DNA of 64,000 nt from Streptomyces colonosanans (lineage in GTDB: Bacteria; Actinomycetota; Actinomycetes; Streptomycetales; Streptomycetaceae), in NCBI RefSeq assembly GCF_001866645.1, contig NZ_MLYP01000050.1, positions 96,124-160,123 of the forward strand, read 5' to 3'. Both the position numbers and the translations under genes were made by a program. Below are positions 35,204 to 44,086 of the stretch, piece after piece; the stretch's first letter is position 1; every line of letters begins with the position of its first letter. The notes beneath the pieces were generated by a model. It did not search any database and was not told the origin of the DNA. It saw nothing but the letters and a program-made list of their open reading frames with translations.

Positions 35204-36031
35204 TCAGGCCGTGGCCGGGCCGCTCGTCGGGGCCGAAGCGGTGCCGACGCCCCCGTTCGGGGACTTCTCCGCCTCGGCCGCCGCCTTCGCGCGCTCGTCC
35301 GCGGCGGCGCGGATGGAGCGCCAGGCCGACTCCGCGGCCTGCTGCTCCGCCTCCTTCTTGCTGCGGCCGGTGCCGGTGCCGTACGAGACGCCTCCGACGC
35401 GGGCGGCAGCAGTAAAGGTCTTCTCGTGGTCCGGGCCGGTCTCCGTGACCAGGTACTCGGGCACGCCGAGCCCCTCCGTCGCGGTCAGCTCCTGGAGGCT
35501 GGTCTTCCAGTCCAGGCCGGCACCGAGATTCGAGGACTTCTCGATCAGCGGGTCGAACAGGCGGTGCACCAGCTCCGCCGCCGCGTCCAGTCCCTGGTCG
35601 AGATAGACAGCGCCGATCACCGCTTCGAGGGTGTCGGCAAGGATGGATGCCTTGTCCCGGCCGCCCGTGCCCTCTTCACCCCGGCCGAGCCGGATGAAGG
35701 CGCCGAGGTCGAGCCCGCGGCTCACCTCCGCCAGCGCACGCGAGTTGACCACCGCGGCCCGCAGCTTGGCCAGCTGGCCTTCGGGCAGATCGGGGTGGGT
35801 GCGGTACAGCGTGTCGGTGACGACGAGGCCGAGGACGGAGTCCCCGAGGAACTCCAGGCGCTCGTTCGTCGGCAGACCGCCGTTCTCGTATGCGTAGGAA
35901 CGGTGAGTCAGCGCACGCACCAGAAGGGCGGACTCGACCTTGTAGCCGAGCCGCCCTTCCAGAAGCGTGTGGGACGAGGCCATGTTGTCCGCCGGACCCC
36001 CGCTGCGGGGACTGCTTTTGGCGTCAGACAT
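35204..36031 (-). CDS. rnc: Ribonuclease III
   Basis: Cleaves double-stranded RNA, including rRNA precursors; in S. coelicolor it is AbsB, a global regulator of antibiotic genes. The 275-aa protein has the catalytic signature NERLEFLGDSVLGLVVTD near 62-79, the second acidic site in DTLEAVIGAVYLDQG, and a dsRNA-binding domain (about 185-250: DWKTSLQELTATEG..). A Pro/Ala/Gly C-terminal tail (to TSGPATA) is extra. ATG 36031 (MSDAKSSPRSGGPADN) overlaps nothing and is 20 bp after rpmF. Confidence 0.96.
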   Translation of the reverse strand: MSDAKSSPRSGGPADNMASSHTLLEGRLGYKVESALLVRALTHRSYAYENGGLPTNERLEFLGDSVLGLVVTDTLYRTHPDLPEGQLAKLRAAVVNSRALAEVSRGLDLGAFIRLGRGEEGTGGRDKASILADTLEAVIGAVYLDQGLDAAAELVHRLFDPLIEKSSNLGAGLDWKTSLQELTATEGLGVPEYLVTETGPDHEKTFTAAARVGGVSYGTGTGRSKKEAEQQAAESAWRSIRAAADERAKAAAEAEKSPNGGVGTASAPTSGPATA

Positions 36032-36050
36032 CAGACCTCTCACCAGCCGC

Positions 36051-36224
36051 TCAGACCTCGAGGACCTGACGCTTGTTGTACGTGCCGCACGAGGGGCACG
36101 CGATGTGCTGCTGCTTGGGCTCGTGGCAGCGCTCGCACGCAACCAGGGTGGGGACCGCAGCCTTCCACTGCGACCGGCGGTGGCGCGTGTTGCTGCGCGA
36201 CATCTTCCGCTTCGGAACAGCCAC
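36051..36224 (-). CDS. rpmF: 50S ribosomal protein L32 (zinc-binding form)
   Basis: A 57-aa protein, MAVPKRKMSRSNTRHRRSQW.., starting at GTG 36224. Two CxxC pairs are present (CERC and CPSC), so this is the zinc-ribbon C+ form; Streptomyces also have zinc-free paralogues controlled by Zur. It lies between yceD (2 bp upstream) and rnc, the common yceD-rpmF-rnc order. Confidence 0.95.
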   Translation of the reverse strand: MAVPKRKMSRSNTRHRRSQWKAAVPTLVACERCHEPKQQHIACPSCGTYNKRQVLEV

Positions 36225-36226
36225 GG

Positions 36227-36871
36227 CTACTTCTCCTGCTTCTCGTCGACGCCCGCTTCGGCGCCGCTCATCTCGTCCTTATCGCCTGCTTCGAGTGAAG
36301 TGGCGAGTCCCTGCAGTGCCGCCCAACGGATGTCGACGGCGTCGTGGTGGTGGTCCGGGTCGTCCGCGAGCCGTGCCCCGCACTGGGAACACAGGCCCGG
36401 GCAGTCCTCCCGGCACACCGGCTGCATCGGCAGTGCGAGCACCACCGCATCGCGCAGCAGAGGTTCGAGGTCGAACAGGCCGTCCTCGAGAAAGAGCCTG
36501 CCCTCGTCGTCCTCGGCGTCGTCGCCGGGTTCCGTCACAGGACGGCCCCGGTCGTCGGCGTCAGGGTACGAGAACATCTCCTGGAAGTCCGCGTCGAGCT
36601 CCAGCTCCAGCGGCTCCAGACACCTTACGCACTCCCCCTCGGCCGATGCACGGGCGGTACCCGTGACGAGCACCCCTTCCATGACCGACTCGAGTCGGAG
36701 TTCGAGCTCCACCGGTGCGCCTTCGGGCACTCCGACGACCCCTTGGATACCGAAGTTCTTCGGGGCGTCGACCGTGCGGTTCAGGCGCTGCAGCGCACCA
36801 GGACGCCGACCCAGCTCGTGCGTGTCGAACACGAAGGGGTTGCGGTGGTCAAGGTGGGCGTTCAGGGCCAT
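36227..36871 (-). CDS. YceD/DUF177 family protein
   Basis: A 214-aa protein beginning MALNAHLDHRNPFVFDTHEL. The YceD family (DUF177) is linked to 23S rRNA metabolism and nearly always precedes rpmF. CxxC-type cysteines occur in GECVRCLEPLELELD and CREDCPGLCSQCG. The C-terminus is acidic. Two bp before rpmF, so it belongs to the yceD-rpmF-rnc operon. Confidence 0.92.
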   Translation of the reverse strand: MALNAHLDHRNPFVFDTHELGRRPGALQRLNRTVDAPKNFGIQGVVGVPEGAPVELELRLESVMEGVLVTGTARASAEGECVRCLEPLELELDADFQEMFSYPDADDRGRPVTEPGDDAEDDEGRLFLEDGLFDLEPLLRDAVVLALPMQPVCREDCPGLCSQCGARLADDPDHHHDAVDIRWAALQGLATSLEAGDKDEMSGAEAGVDEKQEK

Positions 36872-37037
36872 TCCTGCTTTCGGTCTTCAAAACTCGCAGA
36901 GGGACGCCGTCCCGCGGTGTTCCGGGCAGCGCTGATCGCGGAGGGTACGCGCGACCGAAGAGCCAGGATACTGGACCTTTTGCTCTCGGCCCAATCCGGT
37001 GCACCCGGAGGGCCGGAGCCCCGCGCGTCCGGGACGC

Positions 37038-38084
37038 TCAGTGACCGCCGCGTCCCTGTTCGTACTCCCGTAGCTGCTCGGCGCTGATCATGCTGGTGTC
37101 GAAGAGGCTGGTCTCGTCGAGGCTGTTGTCCTGGGCGTATTGCTGCTGCCCCTGCCCCTGGTCGTACGCGGCCTGCTGGTCGTACGGCTGCGCCTGCGGG
37201 TAGACGGCGTACGGGTCGGCCTGCTGGTAGCCGTACGCGTCCTGCTGGCCGTACGGCTGCTGATAGCCGTACTGGTCGGCCTGCTGGTACGCGTACGGGT
37301 CCTGCTGCTGCGCGTAGGCCGGCTGAATCTGCTGGGCCGGGGCGGCGGGGGTCCGGGCCGGGGGATCGGCGAGGGCCGCGAGATCGGCGAGGTAGTCGGC
37401 GTCGCTGGAGTGCTGGATGGTCGTCGTGTCGTCGGCGAGCGCGCCGAGGTCATCGGTGGCGATACGGCCCTGCAGCTTCTGGCGGCCCTTGCCGACGGCC
37501 TCCAGGGTCTTGGCGAGAACGGCCTCGAAGGCGCCGAGCTTGGCGTCCACGTACGCGTCGGCGTCGCGGCGCAGGGTCTCGGGGTCGTGGCTGCGCTCCG
37601 GGGCGTCCTCGTCCTCGCGGCCCTGCTCGTCGAGGCCGGGACCGGTGCCGAGGAGCTTCTCGCGGCCGCGGCCGACCGAGCCGAGGGTCTTGGTGAGGAC
37701 GACCTCGAAGTTGGCGAGTTTGGAGTCGACGTAGTCGTCGGCCTCCACGCGGACCTCCTCGGCCTCCTGACGGGCCTCGGTGAGGATGCGGTCGGCCTCG
37801 CCCTGGGAGCGGCGGGCGACCTCCGTGTCGGAGATCAGGGAGCCGCGCTCGGTGTGCGCGTTCTCGATGATCCGCTCGGCCTCCTGACGGGCCCGCTCGA
37901 CCATGTGCTCACGGTCGCCGATCATCTCCTGGGCCTGGGCCAGGGAGTCGGGCAGCGCCGCGCGTACCTCCTCGAGCATCGAGAGCAGTACGGCGCGGTT
38001 GACCACGCACGAGGCCGACATGGGCATGGCCCGGGCGCTGGAGACCATCGCGACGATCTCGTCGAGCTTGTTCTGCACGTCCAC
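37038..38084 (-). CDS. Coiled-coil protein with Gln/Tyr-rich tail (DivIVA/ATP-synthase-b-like)
   Basis: A 348-aa protein starting at GTG 38084 (VDVQNKLDEIVAMVSSARA). Residues 30-215 are a long charged coiled coil (QEAERIIENAHTERGSLISD, then a repeated DADxYVDxKLxxFExVLxKTL module at about 115-145 and 175-210). The tail (about 250-325) is almost entirely Gln, Tyr, Ala, Pro and Asp (QQADQYGYQQPYGQQDAYGY), a prion-like composition. Such proteins are sometimes annotated as cell-division initiation or ATP synthase subunit b-like; the role here is unknown. Lies between coaD and yceD. Confidence 0.8.
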   Translation of the reverse strand: MDVQNKLDEIVAMVSSARAMPMSASCVVNRAVLLSMLEEVRAALPDSLAQAQEMIGDREHMVERARQEAERIIENAHTERGSLISDTEVARRSQGEADRILTEARQEAEEVRVEADDYVDSKLANFEVVLTKTLGSVGRGREKLLGTGPGLDEQGREDEDAPERSHDPETLRRDADAYVDAKLGAFEAVLAKTLEAVGKGRQKLQGRIATDDLGALADDTTTIQHSSDADYLADLAALADPPARTPAAPAQQIQPAYAQQQDPYAYQQADQYGYQQPYGQQDAYGYQQADPYAVYPQAQPYDQQAAYDQGQGQQQYAQDNSLDETSLFDTSMISAEQLREYEQGRGGH

Positions 38085-38206
38085 CGTGTGCTCGCCACTC
38101 TCTACAGCTGGGTTGGAGACGGTCGGGTCGACTGTACGACCACTCCCGCCCAGCCCGACACCGGGTGACGGACTGTCAGGTTCCGAGGGGTCCGGCGCGG
38201 GCTCGT

Positions 38207-38716
38207 TCAGCCCTTGCTCAGGCGCCTGTTGAGGGCCTCCAGGACGACCGGCGGCACCAGGTGGGAGACGTCGCCGCCCCAGGCCGCGACCTCCTTCACC
38301 AGCGAGGAGGACAGGAAGCTGTAGGTGGGGTTGGTGGGGACGAAGAGGGTCTCCACACCGGAGAGGCCGTTGTTCATCTGCGCCATTTGCAGTTCGTAGT
38401 CGAAGTCGCTGACGGCGCGCAGGCCCTTGACGATGGCGGGGATGTCGCGTTGCTTGCAGAAGTCGACGAGGAGGCCGTGGTGGGCTTCCACGACGACGTT
38501 CTCGTACGCGGCGGTGACCTGGCGGATCAGGTCCATCCGCTCCTCGATGCCGAAGAGGCCCTTCTTGGACTGGTTCACCATCACGGCGACGTACACCTCG
38601 TCGTACAACTTGGAAGCACGGGCGATGATGTCGAGGTGTCCGTTGGTGATCGGGTCGAACGACCCGGGGCAAACGGCGCGGCGCACTTGTGATCCCTCGC
38701 TCTCCGGTCCGGTCAT
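38207..38716 (-). CDS. coaD: Phosphopantetheine adenylyltransferase
   Basis: Fourth step of coenzyme A synthesis: ATP plus 4'-phosphopantetheine to dephospho-CoA. The 169-aa protein has the nucleotidyltransferase motif PGSFDPITNGHLDII (T/HxGH) near residues 17-31, the RAVSDFDYELQMAQMN segment and FLSSSLVKEVA. Its ATG overlaps the rsmD stop by four bases (ATGA); the extra codons upstream are not needed. The rsmD-coaD pair is common in bacteria. Confidence 0.96.
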   Translation of the reverse strand: MTGPESEGSQVRRAVCPGSFDPITNGHLDIIARASKLYDEVYVAVMVNQSKKGLFGIEERMDLIRQVTAAYENVVVEAHHGLLVDFCKQRDIPAIVKGLRAVSDFDYELQMAQMNNGLSGVETLFVPTNPTYSFLSSSLVKEVAAWGGDVSHLVPPVVLEALNRRLSKG

Positions 38717-39300
38717 CGTGCGTCTTCGCACGTAGAGGCGGCGCGACCGTACCAAAACGTCCCCTCGCCGTAGCGACGGGCCCGGATCGCGTCGAAGCCG
38801 TCCGGCCACGGGAATTCTCCGCCTCTGGTGCTGCGCTCCACGGTGACGAGGGCCTCGGCCGCGAGCCAGCCCCCGGTACGGAGTGTGAGCAGAATCTCGC
38901 GAAGATCGTCGTCGGAGACCGCGTACGGCGGGTCCAGGAAGACGATGTCGTACGGCTGGGCCGGTGCCGGCGACTGGGCGATCTGTTCCGCTTTGCCCGC
39001 CCGGACCTCGGCACCGGGGAGGCCGAGCGCCCTGACGTTCTCACGGACGGTCCGGGCGGCCCGGGCATCGGCCTCGACGAGGAGGGTGTGCCCGGCCCCG
39101 CGGGACAGGGCCTCCAGACCGACGGCGCCCGAGCCCGCGTACAGGTCGAGGACCCGCTCGCCGTCGAGCGGGCCGCCGAGGAGGGACTGCCAGGTGGAGA
39201 AGAGCCCCTCGCGCGCCCGGTCGGAAGTGGGACGGGTGCCGTTCCCCGGCGGGACGGCCAGACGGCGCCCGCCGGCTCGGCCGGCGATCACGCGGGTCAT
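38713..39300 (-). CDS. rsmD: 16S rRNA (guanine966-N2)-methyltransferase RsmD
   Basis: Methylates G966 of 16S rRNA. The 195-aa protein starts MTRVIAGRAGGRRLAVPPG and has TRPTSDRAREGLFSTW, the SAM motif VLDLYAGSGAVGLEALSRGA and the catalytic DPPY (FLDPPYAVSDDD). The ATG at 39300 was preferred to an upstream start 36 codons away because it aligns with the family N-terminus. Overlaps coaD. Confidence 0.95.
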   Translation of the reverse strand: MTRVIAGRAGGRRLAVPPGNGTRPTSDRAREGLFSTWQSLLGGPLDGERVLDLYAGSGAVGLEALSRGAGHTLLVEADARAARTVRENVRALGLPGAEVRAGKAEQIAQSPAPAQPYDIVFLDPPYAVSDDDLREILLTLRTGGWLAAEALVTVERSTRGGEFPWPDGFDAIRARRYGEGTFWYGRAASTCEDAR

Positions 39301-39404
39301 CTCTTCGGTCCTTGTCGGTGTGCGCGTGCGGTGACGCCTCCAGTCTCTCAGCCGAAAGCACCGCGGAGCGCACCTGCCCTCCATGCTCCTCCTGATCGCC
39401 TCGC

Positions 39405-41603
39405 TCACCCCTTGTCCAGGTACTGCTCCCGCTCCTCGTCCAGGAGTGCCTCGAGTGCCGTGCGCAGGCCGGGGAGGTGTTCCAGGTCCGGATCAGCGGC
39501 GACCACCGCGGTGGCCTCCTCCCGTGCCTCTGCGATGATCTCCTCGTCGTCGATGACCGCGAGCACGCGGAGCGAGGAGCGGGCACCGGACTGGGCCTGG
39601 CCGAGGACATCGCCCTCGCGCCGCTGCTCCAGATCGATACGTGACAGCTCGAAGCCGTCGAGGGTGGACGCCACGGCGCCCAGTCTCTGGCGTGCCGCGC
39701 TCGCCTCGGGCATCTCGGTGACCAGGAGGCACAGCCCCGGCGCCGAGCCCCGGCCGACACGGCCGCGCAACTGGTGGAGCTGCGAGACCCCGAAACGGTC
39801 GGCGTCCATGATCACCATCACGGTGGCGTTGGGCACGTTGACGCCGACCTCGATGACCGTTGTCGCGACCAGGACGTCCGTCTCGCCGGCGGCGAACCGG
39901 CGCATCACCGCGTCCTTGTCGTCCGGCTGCATACGCCCGTGCAGGACCTCCACCCGGAGCCCCTGGAGGGGCCCCTTGGCGAGTTGCTCGGCCATGTCGA
40001 GGACCGCGAGCGGCGGGCGCTTCTCGGCTTCATCCTCGGGGGACTTCTTCTTCGGCGCCTCGTCCTCGTCCCCGATGCGCGGGCAGACGACGTAGGCCTG
40101 GTGCCCGCTCGCCACCTCCTCGCACACCCGCTCCCAGGCGCGGGCCAGGAAGTGCGGCTTGTCCGCGGCCTGGACCACATGGCTGGCGATCGGGCTGCGC
40201 CCGGCCGGGAGCTGGTCGAGGACGGAGGTCTCCAGGTCACCGAAGACGGTCATGGCGACCGTGCGCGGGATGGGTGTGGCCGTCATGACGAGCAGGTGGG
40301 GCGGCTGCTTCCCCTTGCCACGCAGCGCGTCCCGCTGCTCCACCCCGAACCGGTGCTGCTCGTCGACCACGACCAGCCCGAGGTCGTGGAACTGCACCTT
40401 GTCCTCGATCAGCGCGTGCGTGCCGATCACGATTCCGGCCTCTCCGGTGACGAGATCGAGCAGCGCCTGCCGCCGCGCGGCCGCACCCATGGAGCCGGTG
40501 AGCAGCACCACCTTGGTGGCCTGCTCGGCACCGCCCAGCATGCCTCCCTCGGCCAGCTCTCCCATCATCTCGACGATCGACCGGTGGTGCTGCTGGGCGA
40601 GCACCTCGGTGGGAGCGAGCATGGCGGCCTGCCCGCCCGCGTCCACCACCGCGAGCATGGCGCGCAGGGCGACCATCGTCTTTCCCGAACCCACCTCCCC
40701 CTGCAGGAGCCGGTGCATCGGATGCTCGGTGGCCAGGCCGTCGAAGATCTCCTGGGAGACCTTCTGCTGCCCCTCGGTGAGGGTGAAGGGAAGTCGGGCG
40801 TCGAAGGCTTTCAGCAGGCCGTCCGGGCCCGGGACGCGGGCCACCGCCGGAAGCAGGGCGTCGGCGTGGCGGCGGCGGGCAAGGGCGACCTGGAGGACGA
40901 ATGCCTCGTCCCACTTGAGACGGGAGCGGGCCTCGGCGATGTCCGCCTTGGTGTGCGGACGGTGGATCTTCAGGAGGGCTTCGGGCAGGGACACCAGGCC
41001 CCTTCCGCCACGGAGGGAGTCCGGCAGCGGGTCGATGGCCTCCTGGGCGCTCGGCAGCACGGTCTGCACCGCCTTGGCGATCTTCCAGGACTCCAGCTTG
41101 GCCGTGGCGGGGTAGAGGGGGATCAGGGCGCCCGCCCAGCTGTCCACCGTCTCCGTCACATCCTCGCCGCGCAGCAACTCGTATGCTGGATGGGCCAGTT
41201 GGAGTTTGCGGTTGAAGACGGAGACCTTTCCCGCGAAGAGCGCGCGGGTGCCCGGCAGGAGCTCCTTGTGAGGCTTGTGCACCCCGTTGCCGAAGAAGAC
41301 GAGCTGAAGGCGGCCGCTGCCGTCGGTGATGGTGACCTCCAGCCGCTGGCCCTTGCCGCGCGGGGCCCTGGCCGAGGCGAAGGTGTGCAGGCGGGCGTCG
41401 GCGACCTGGGCCACCACCGTGACGTGCTCGTCCATGGGGAGGTCGGCAAGGTGGGTGAGCTGCCCGCGCTCCTCGTATCTGCGCGGATAGTGGTGGAGCA
41501 GGTCTCCGACCGTGTGCAGGCCGAGGTGCTCGGCCATCACCTTCGCGGTGGCGGGGCCGAGCACCTTCTTCAGTGGTTCTTGCAGTGCGGGCACGGGATC
41601 CAT
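39405..41603 (-). CDS. recG: ATP-dependent DNA helicase RecG
   Basis: Branch-migration helicase that rescues stalled forks. The 732-aa protein has a wedge/OB domain (VTVVAQVADARLHTFA), helicase motif I GEVGSGKTMVALR near residue 310, motif II as DEQHRFGVEQRDALR, motif III TATPIPRTVAM and motif VI QLRGRVGRG. ATG 41603 (MDPVPALQEPLKKVLG) is the natural start. It sits 135 bp after the FakA-like gene, the usual fakA-recG arrangement. Confidence 0.96.
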   Translation of the reverse strand: MDPVPALQEPLKKVLGPATAKVMAEHLGLHTVGDLLHHYPRRYEERGQLTHLADLPMDEHVTVVAQVADARLHTFASARAPRGKGQRLEVTITDGSGRLQLVFFGNGVHKPHKELLPGTRALFAGKVSVFNRKLQLAHPAYELLRGEDVTETVDSWAGALIPLYPATAKLESWKIAKAVQTVLPSAQEAIDPLPDSLRGGRGLVSLPEALLKIHRPHTKADIAEARSRLKWDEAFVLQVALARRRHADALLPAVARVPGPDGLLKAFDARLPFTLTEGQQKVSQEIFDGLATEHPMHRLLQGEVGSGKTMVALRAMLAVVDAGGQAAMLAPTEVLAQQHHRSIVEMMGELAEGGMLGGAEQATKVVLLTGSMGAAARRQALLDLVTGEAGIVIGTHALIEDKVQFHDLGLVVVDEQHRFGVEQRDALRGKGKQPPHLLVMTATPIPRTVAMTVFGDLETSVLDQLPAGRSPIASHVVQAADKPHFLARAWERVCEEVASGHQAYVVCPRIGDEDEAPKKKSPEDEAEKRPPLAVLDMAEQLAKGPLQGLRVEVLHGRMQPDDKDAVMRRFAAGETDVLVATTVIEVGVNVPNATVMVIMDADRFGVSQLHQLRGRVGRGSAPGLCLLVTEMPEASAARQRLGAVASTLDGFELSRIDLEQRREGDVLGQAQSGARSSLRVLAVIDDEEIIAEAREEATAVVAADPDLEHLPGLRTALEALLDEEREQYLDKG

Positions 41604-41738
41604 TGCACACCACAACACCGACAACGCCGTAGGCGTCCTGCAAATCCGCTGGTCAGACGCATTGTTCGCAGCCCAGGGCGGTCCGCCTTCGACGGTCATC
41701 GCGCCACCGGGACCGGGCCGGGAGCCGACGGCACCGTT

Positions 41739-43427
41739 TCACTCCACGCCGATCAGCAGCAGCGGCCCCTGCCGGCCGCCGCGGTACACCACGGTGTCGA
41801 CCGCCAAATACGACTCGCGCACCCGGGCCTCCAGGTGCGCCGCGACGGCCTCGGGGGCCTCGTCGCCGAGGACCAGGGTGACCATCTCGCCGCCGGACGC
41901 GAGCATGCGGTCCAGGACCGTCTCGGCGGTCGCCGTGACGTCCGAGCCGATGACCGCGACATCGCCGTCGATCAGGCCGAGGACGTCGCCCGCCTGGCAG
42001 ACGCCGGCCATCGTCCAGGACTGCCGTTCCGCGACCGCGACTTCGGCGTACCTCGTCGCGCCGGCCGCCGACGTCATGGCCACGACGTCCTCGTCGAAGC
42101 GTCGATCCGGTTCGTGCACGGCCAGCGCCGCGATGCCCTGGACCGCGGACCGGGTCGGGATCAGCGCCACACGGACGCCCTCCGCCCGTGCCTGCTCGGC
42201 CGCCGCGGCGGCCGTGTGGCGCAGGTCCGCGTCGTTGGGCAGCAGCACCACCTCGCGCGCGTGCGCCCGCCGCACCGCCGCCACCAGCTCCCCGCTGGCC
42301 GGCGGCTCCCCGGCCCGGGCGAGCACGGTGGTCGCCCCGGCCTCCCGGTAGAGCCCGGCCAGCCCCTCCCCCGGCACCACGGCCACCACGGCACGCTGGG
42401 CGCGCTCGCGCGGCGGCCGTCCGGCGCCCGCGGTGTGCACGTCCCCGGCGGCGAAGTGCGTGATCCGGATCCGGTACGGCCGCCCGGCCTCGACCCCCGC
42501 CTCGACGGCGGCGCCTGCGTCGTCGACGTGCACATGGACGTTCCACAGCCCGTCCCCGCCGACCACAACGAGTGAGTCCCCGAGCGCGTCGAGCCGCTCC
42601 CGCAGCCGCGTCACGGCCGCGTCGCCGGCCTCCAGGAGGTAGATCACCTCGTACGCGGGACCGCCTTCCTCCGCACAGGTGTCCGCGCGCTCCTGGGCAG
42701 CGGCAGGCGTGACGCCGTCCACGCGCGCGTGGACGTTCTGCCTCGACCCCTCGGGCAGCCGCGGCACCTCTCCCGTGAACGTCTCCACCAGCGCCGCGAG
42801 CACCTCCACCAGCCCGAGGCCGCCCGCGTCGACCACACCGGCCCGCTTCAGGGCCGCGAGCTGCCCAGGTGTCGCCGCGAGGGCCGCCTTCGCCCCCTCG
42901 TACGCCGCCCGTGCGACGGCGCCGCAGTCGCCCTCGGTGCCGATGATCGCGTCCGCAGCGGCCGAGGCGACGCTCAGGACGGTGCCCTCCACGGGGTGTG
43001 CGACGGCCTGCCGCGCGGAGTCGGCCGCCTGCCGGAGGGCGAGCCGCAGTCCCTGTGCGTCGGTGTGGGCGCTCCCGGCGTCGGCGGCGAGCACCTGGGC
43101 CATGCCCCGCAGCAGCTGGGCGAGGATCGTCCCGGAGTTCCCGCGCGCCCCGATGAGCGCGCCGTGTGCCATGGCCTGGACCGCGTCGGCGAGCGTCGGC
43201 CGCTGCGCACCGGCCTCGGCGCCCGCCTCGTGACCTTCGAATACCGCCTCGACGGCCGCGGCGGCCGACTCCACGGTCAGATAGAGGTTGGTGCCGGTGT
43301 CGCCGTCGGCCACGGGATAGACGTTGATCGCGTCGATCTCCTCGCGGGCCCGTCCCAACGCCCGAAGCGCGAGACCGCACCAGGTGCGCACCGCGAGAGC
43401 ATCCAATGGCTGCGGCACCTGCGCCAC
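41739..43427 (-). CDS. FakA-like DAK2-domain kinase
   Basis: A 562-aa protein whose N-terminal domain is DAK2/DhaL-like with INVYPVADGDTGTNLYLT near residues 34-51, the metal- and ATP-binding site, followed by GARGNSGTILAQLLRG. The C-terminal DegV-like/FakA region (about 300-562) completes the architecture. Homologues phosphorylate fatty acids bound to FakB proteins. A FakB partner is not next to it. Starts at ATG/GTG 43427 (MAQVPQPLDALAVRTWCG); next to recG. Confidence 0.87.
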   Translation of the reverse strand: MAQVPQPLDALAVRTWCGLALRALGRAREEIDAINVYPVADGDTGTNLYLTVESAAAAVEAVFEGHEAGAEAGAQRPTLADAVQAMAHGALIGARGNSGTILAQLLRGMAQVLAADAGSAHTDAQGLRLALRQAADSARQAVAHPVEGTVLSVASAAADAIIGTEGDCGAVARAAYEGAKAALAATPGQLAALKRAGVVDAGGLGLVEVLAALVETFTGEVPRLPEGSRQNVHARVDGVTPAAAQERADTCAEEGGPAYEVIYLLEAGDAAVTRLRERLDALGDSLVVVGGDGLWNVHVHVDDAGAAVEAGVEAGRPYRIRITHFAAGDVHTAGAGRPPRERAQRAVVAVVPGEGLAGLYREAGATTVLARAGEPPASGELVAAVRRAHAREVVLLPNDADLRHTAAAAAEQARAEGVRVALIPTRSAVQGIAALAVHEPDRRFDEDVVAMTSAAGATRYAEVAVAERQSWTMAGVCQAGDVLGLIDGDVAVIGSDVTATAETVLDRMLASGGEMVTLVLGDEAPEAVAAHLEARVRESYLAVDTVVYRGGRQGPLLLIGVE

Positions 43428-43571
43428 CTGTGCCTCCTTGAGCTGCTGGACGTGTCAGGCAGCGTAGACCCAGGGGCGGGTCCGGGCTGGAGGTGGGCCG
43501 GGCGGACGCCCCGCCGAAGGCTCCGGGACTCGTCCGGGGGCCGGAGCGGGGTCCGGGGCGGCCGTGGTAGT

Positions 43572-43601
43572 TTCGTTCTACGGGCGCAGTCGTTGTATGC
43601 T
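43572..43601 (+). promoter_or_regulatory. Possible rpmB promoter
   Basis: TTCGTT (43572-43577) and TATGCT (43596-43601) with 18 bases between, ahead of a 115-bp leader. Chosen by eye. Confidence 0.45.
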
Positions 43602-43609
43602 GCCCCGGT

Positions 43610-43629
43610 TGCCCGATCCAGATCGGGCA
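43610..43629 (+). repeat. Palindrome in rpmB leader (1)
   Basis: TGCCCGATC CA GATCGGGCA, 9-bp perfect arms. In RNA it would form a hairpin near the 5' end of the rpmB leader. Confidence 0.7.
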
Positions 43630-43666
43630 TTTCCCCCTGGCAGTGCCACTCAGATCCTACGATCTC

Positions 43667-43686
43667 GATCCCGGCATGCCGGGATC
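43667..43686 (+). repeat. Palindrome in rpmB leader (2)
   Basis: GATCCCGGCATGCCGGGATC, a perfect 20-bp palindrome 35 bp before the rpmB start. It may be a protein site or an RNA hairpin. Confidence 0.7.
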
Positions 43687-43721
43687 AACCGTAAGTGCAT
43701 CTGAAGTCTTTGGAGTGACCC

Positions 43722-43907
43722 GTGGCTGCCAACTGCGACGTCTGCGGCAAGGGGCCGGGCTTCGGCAACAACATCTCGCACTCGCACCGCCGTACGTCCC
43801 GCCGCTGGAACCCGAACATCCAGCGTGTGCGTACCGTGGTGGGCGGGACGCCGAAGCGCGTGAACGCTTGCACCTCGTGCATCAAGGCCGGCAAGGTCTC
43901 GCGCTGA
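43722..43907 (+). CDS. rpmB: 50S ribosomal protein L28 (zinc-binding form)
   Basis: A 61-aa protein (MAANCDVCGKGPGFGNNISH..) from GTG 43722, with GGAG upstream. CDVC and CTSC pairs give a zinc-binding C+ L28. It is divergent from the FakA-like gene and ends in a classic terminator. Confidence 0.96.
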   Translation: MAANCDVCGKGPGFGNNISHSHRRTSRRWNPNIQRVRTVVGGTPKRVNACTSCIKAGKVSR

Positions 43908-43946
43908 CGTCCAGTTAAGCGCGCGGCCACGCTGGTTCGCTGCACT

Positions 43947-43979
43947 AAGCCGGTCCACCGAGTGTGGACCGGCTTTTTG
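43947..43979 (+). terminator. Intrinsic terminator after rpmB
   Basis: AAGCCGGTCCAC / GTGGACCGGCTT with loop CGAGT and then a T run (GGCTTTTTG). One of the few in the window with a U-tract. Confidence 0.95.
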
Positions 43980-44086
43980 CTGTGTCCGCGCGACGGCACC
44001 GCCAGGAGCACGGCACCACCGCTCGCAGCCCCCTTCGCGCAGACCGCTGACGCCGCGCCCCGCCCGCGGCGTCCCTCTTCGGCGTC

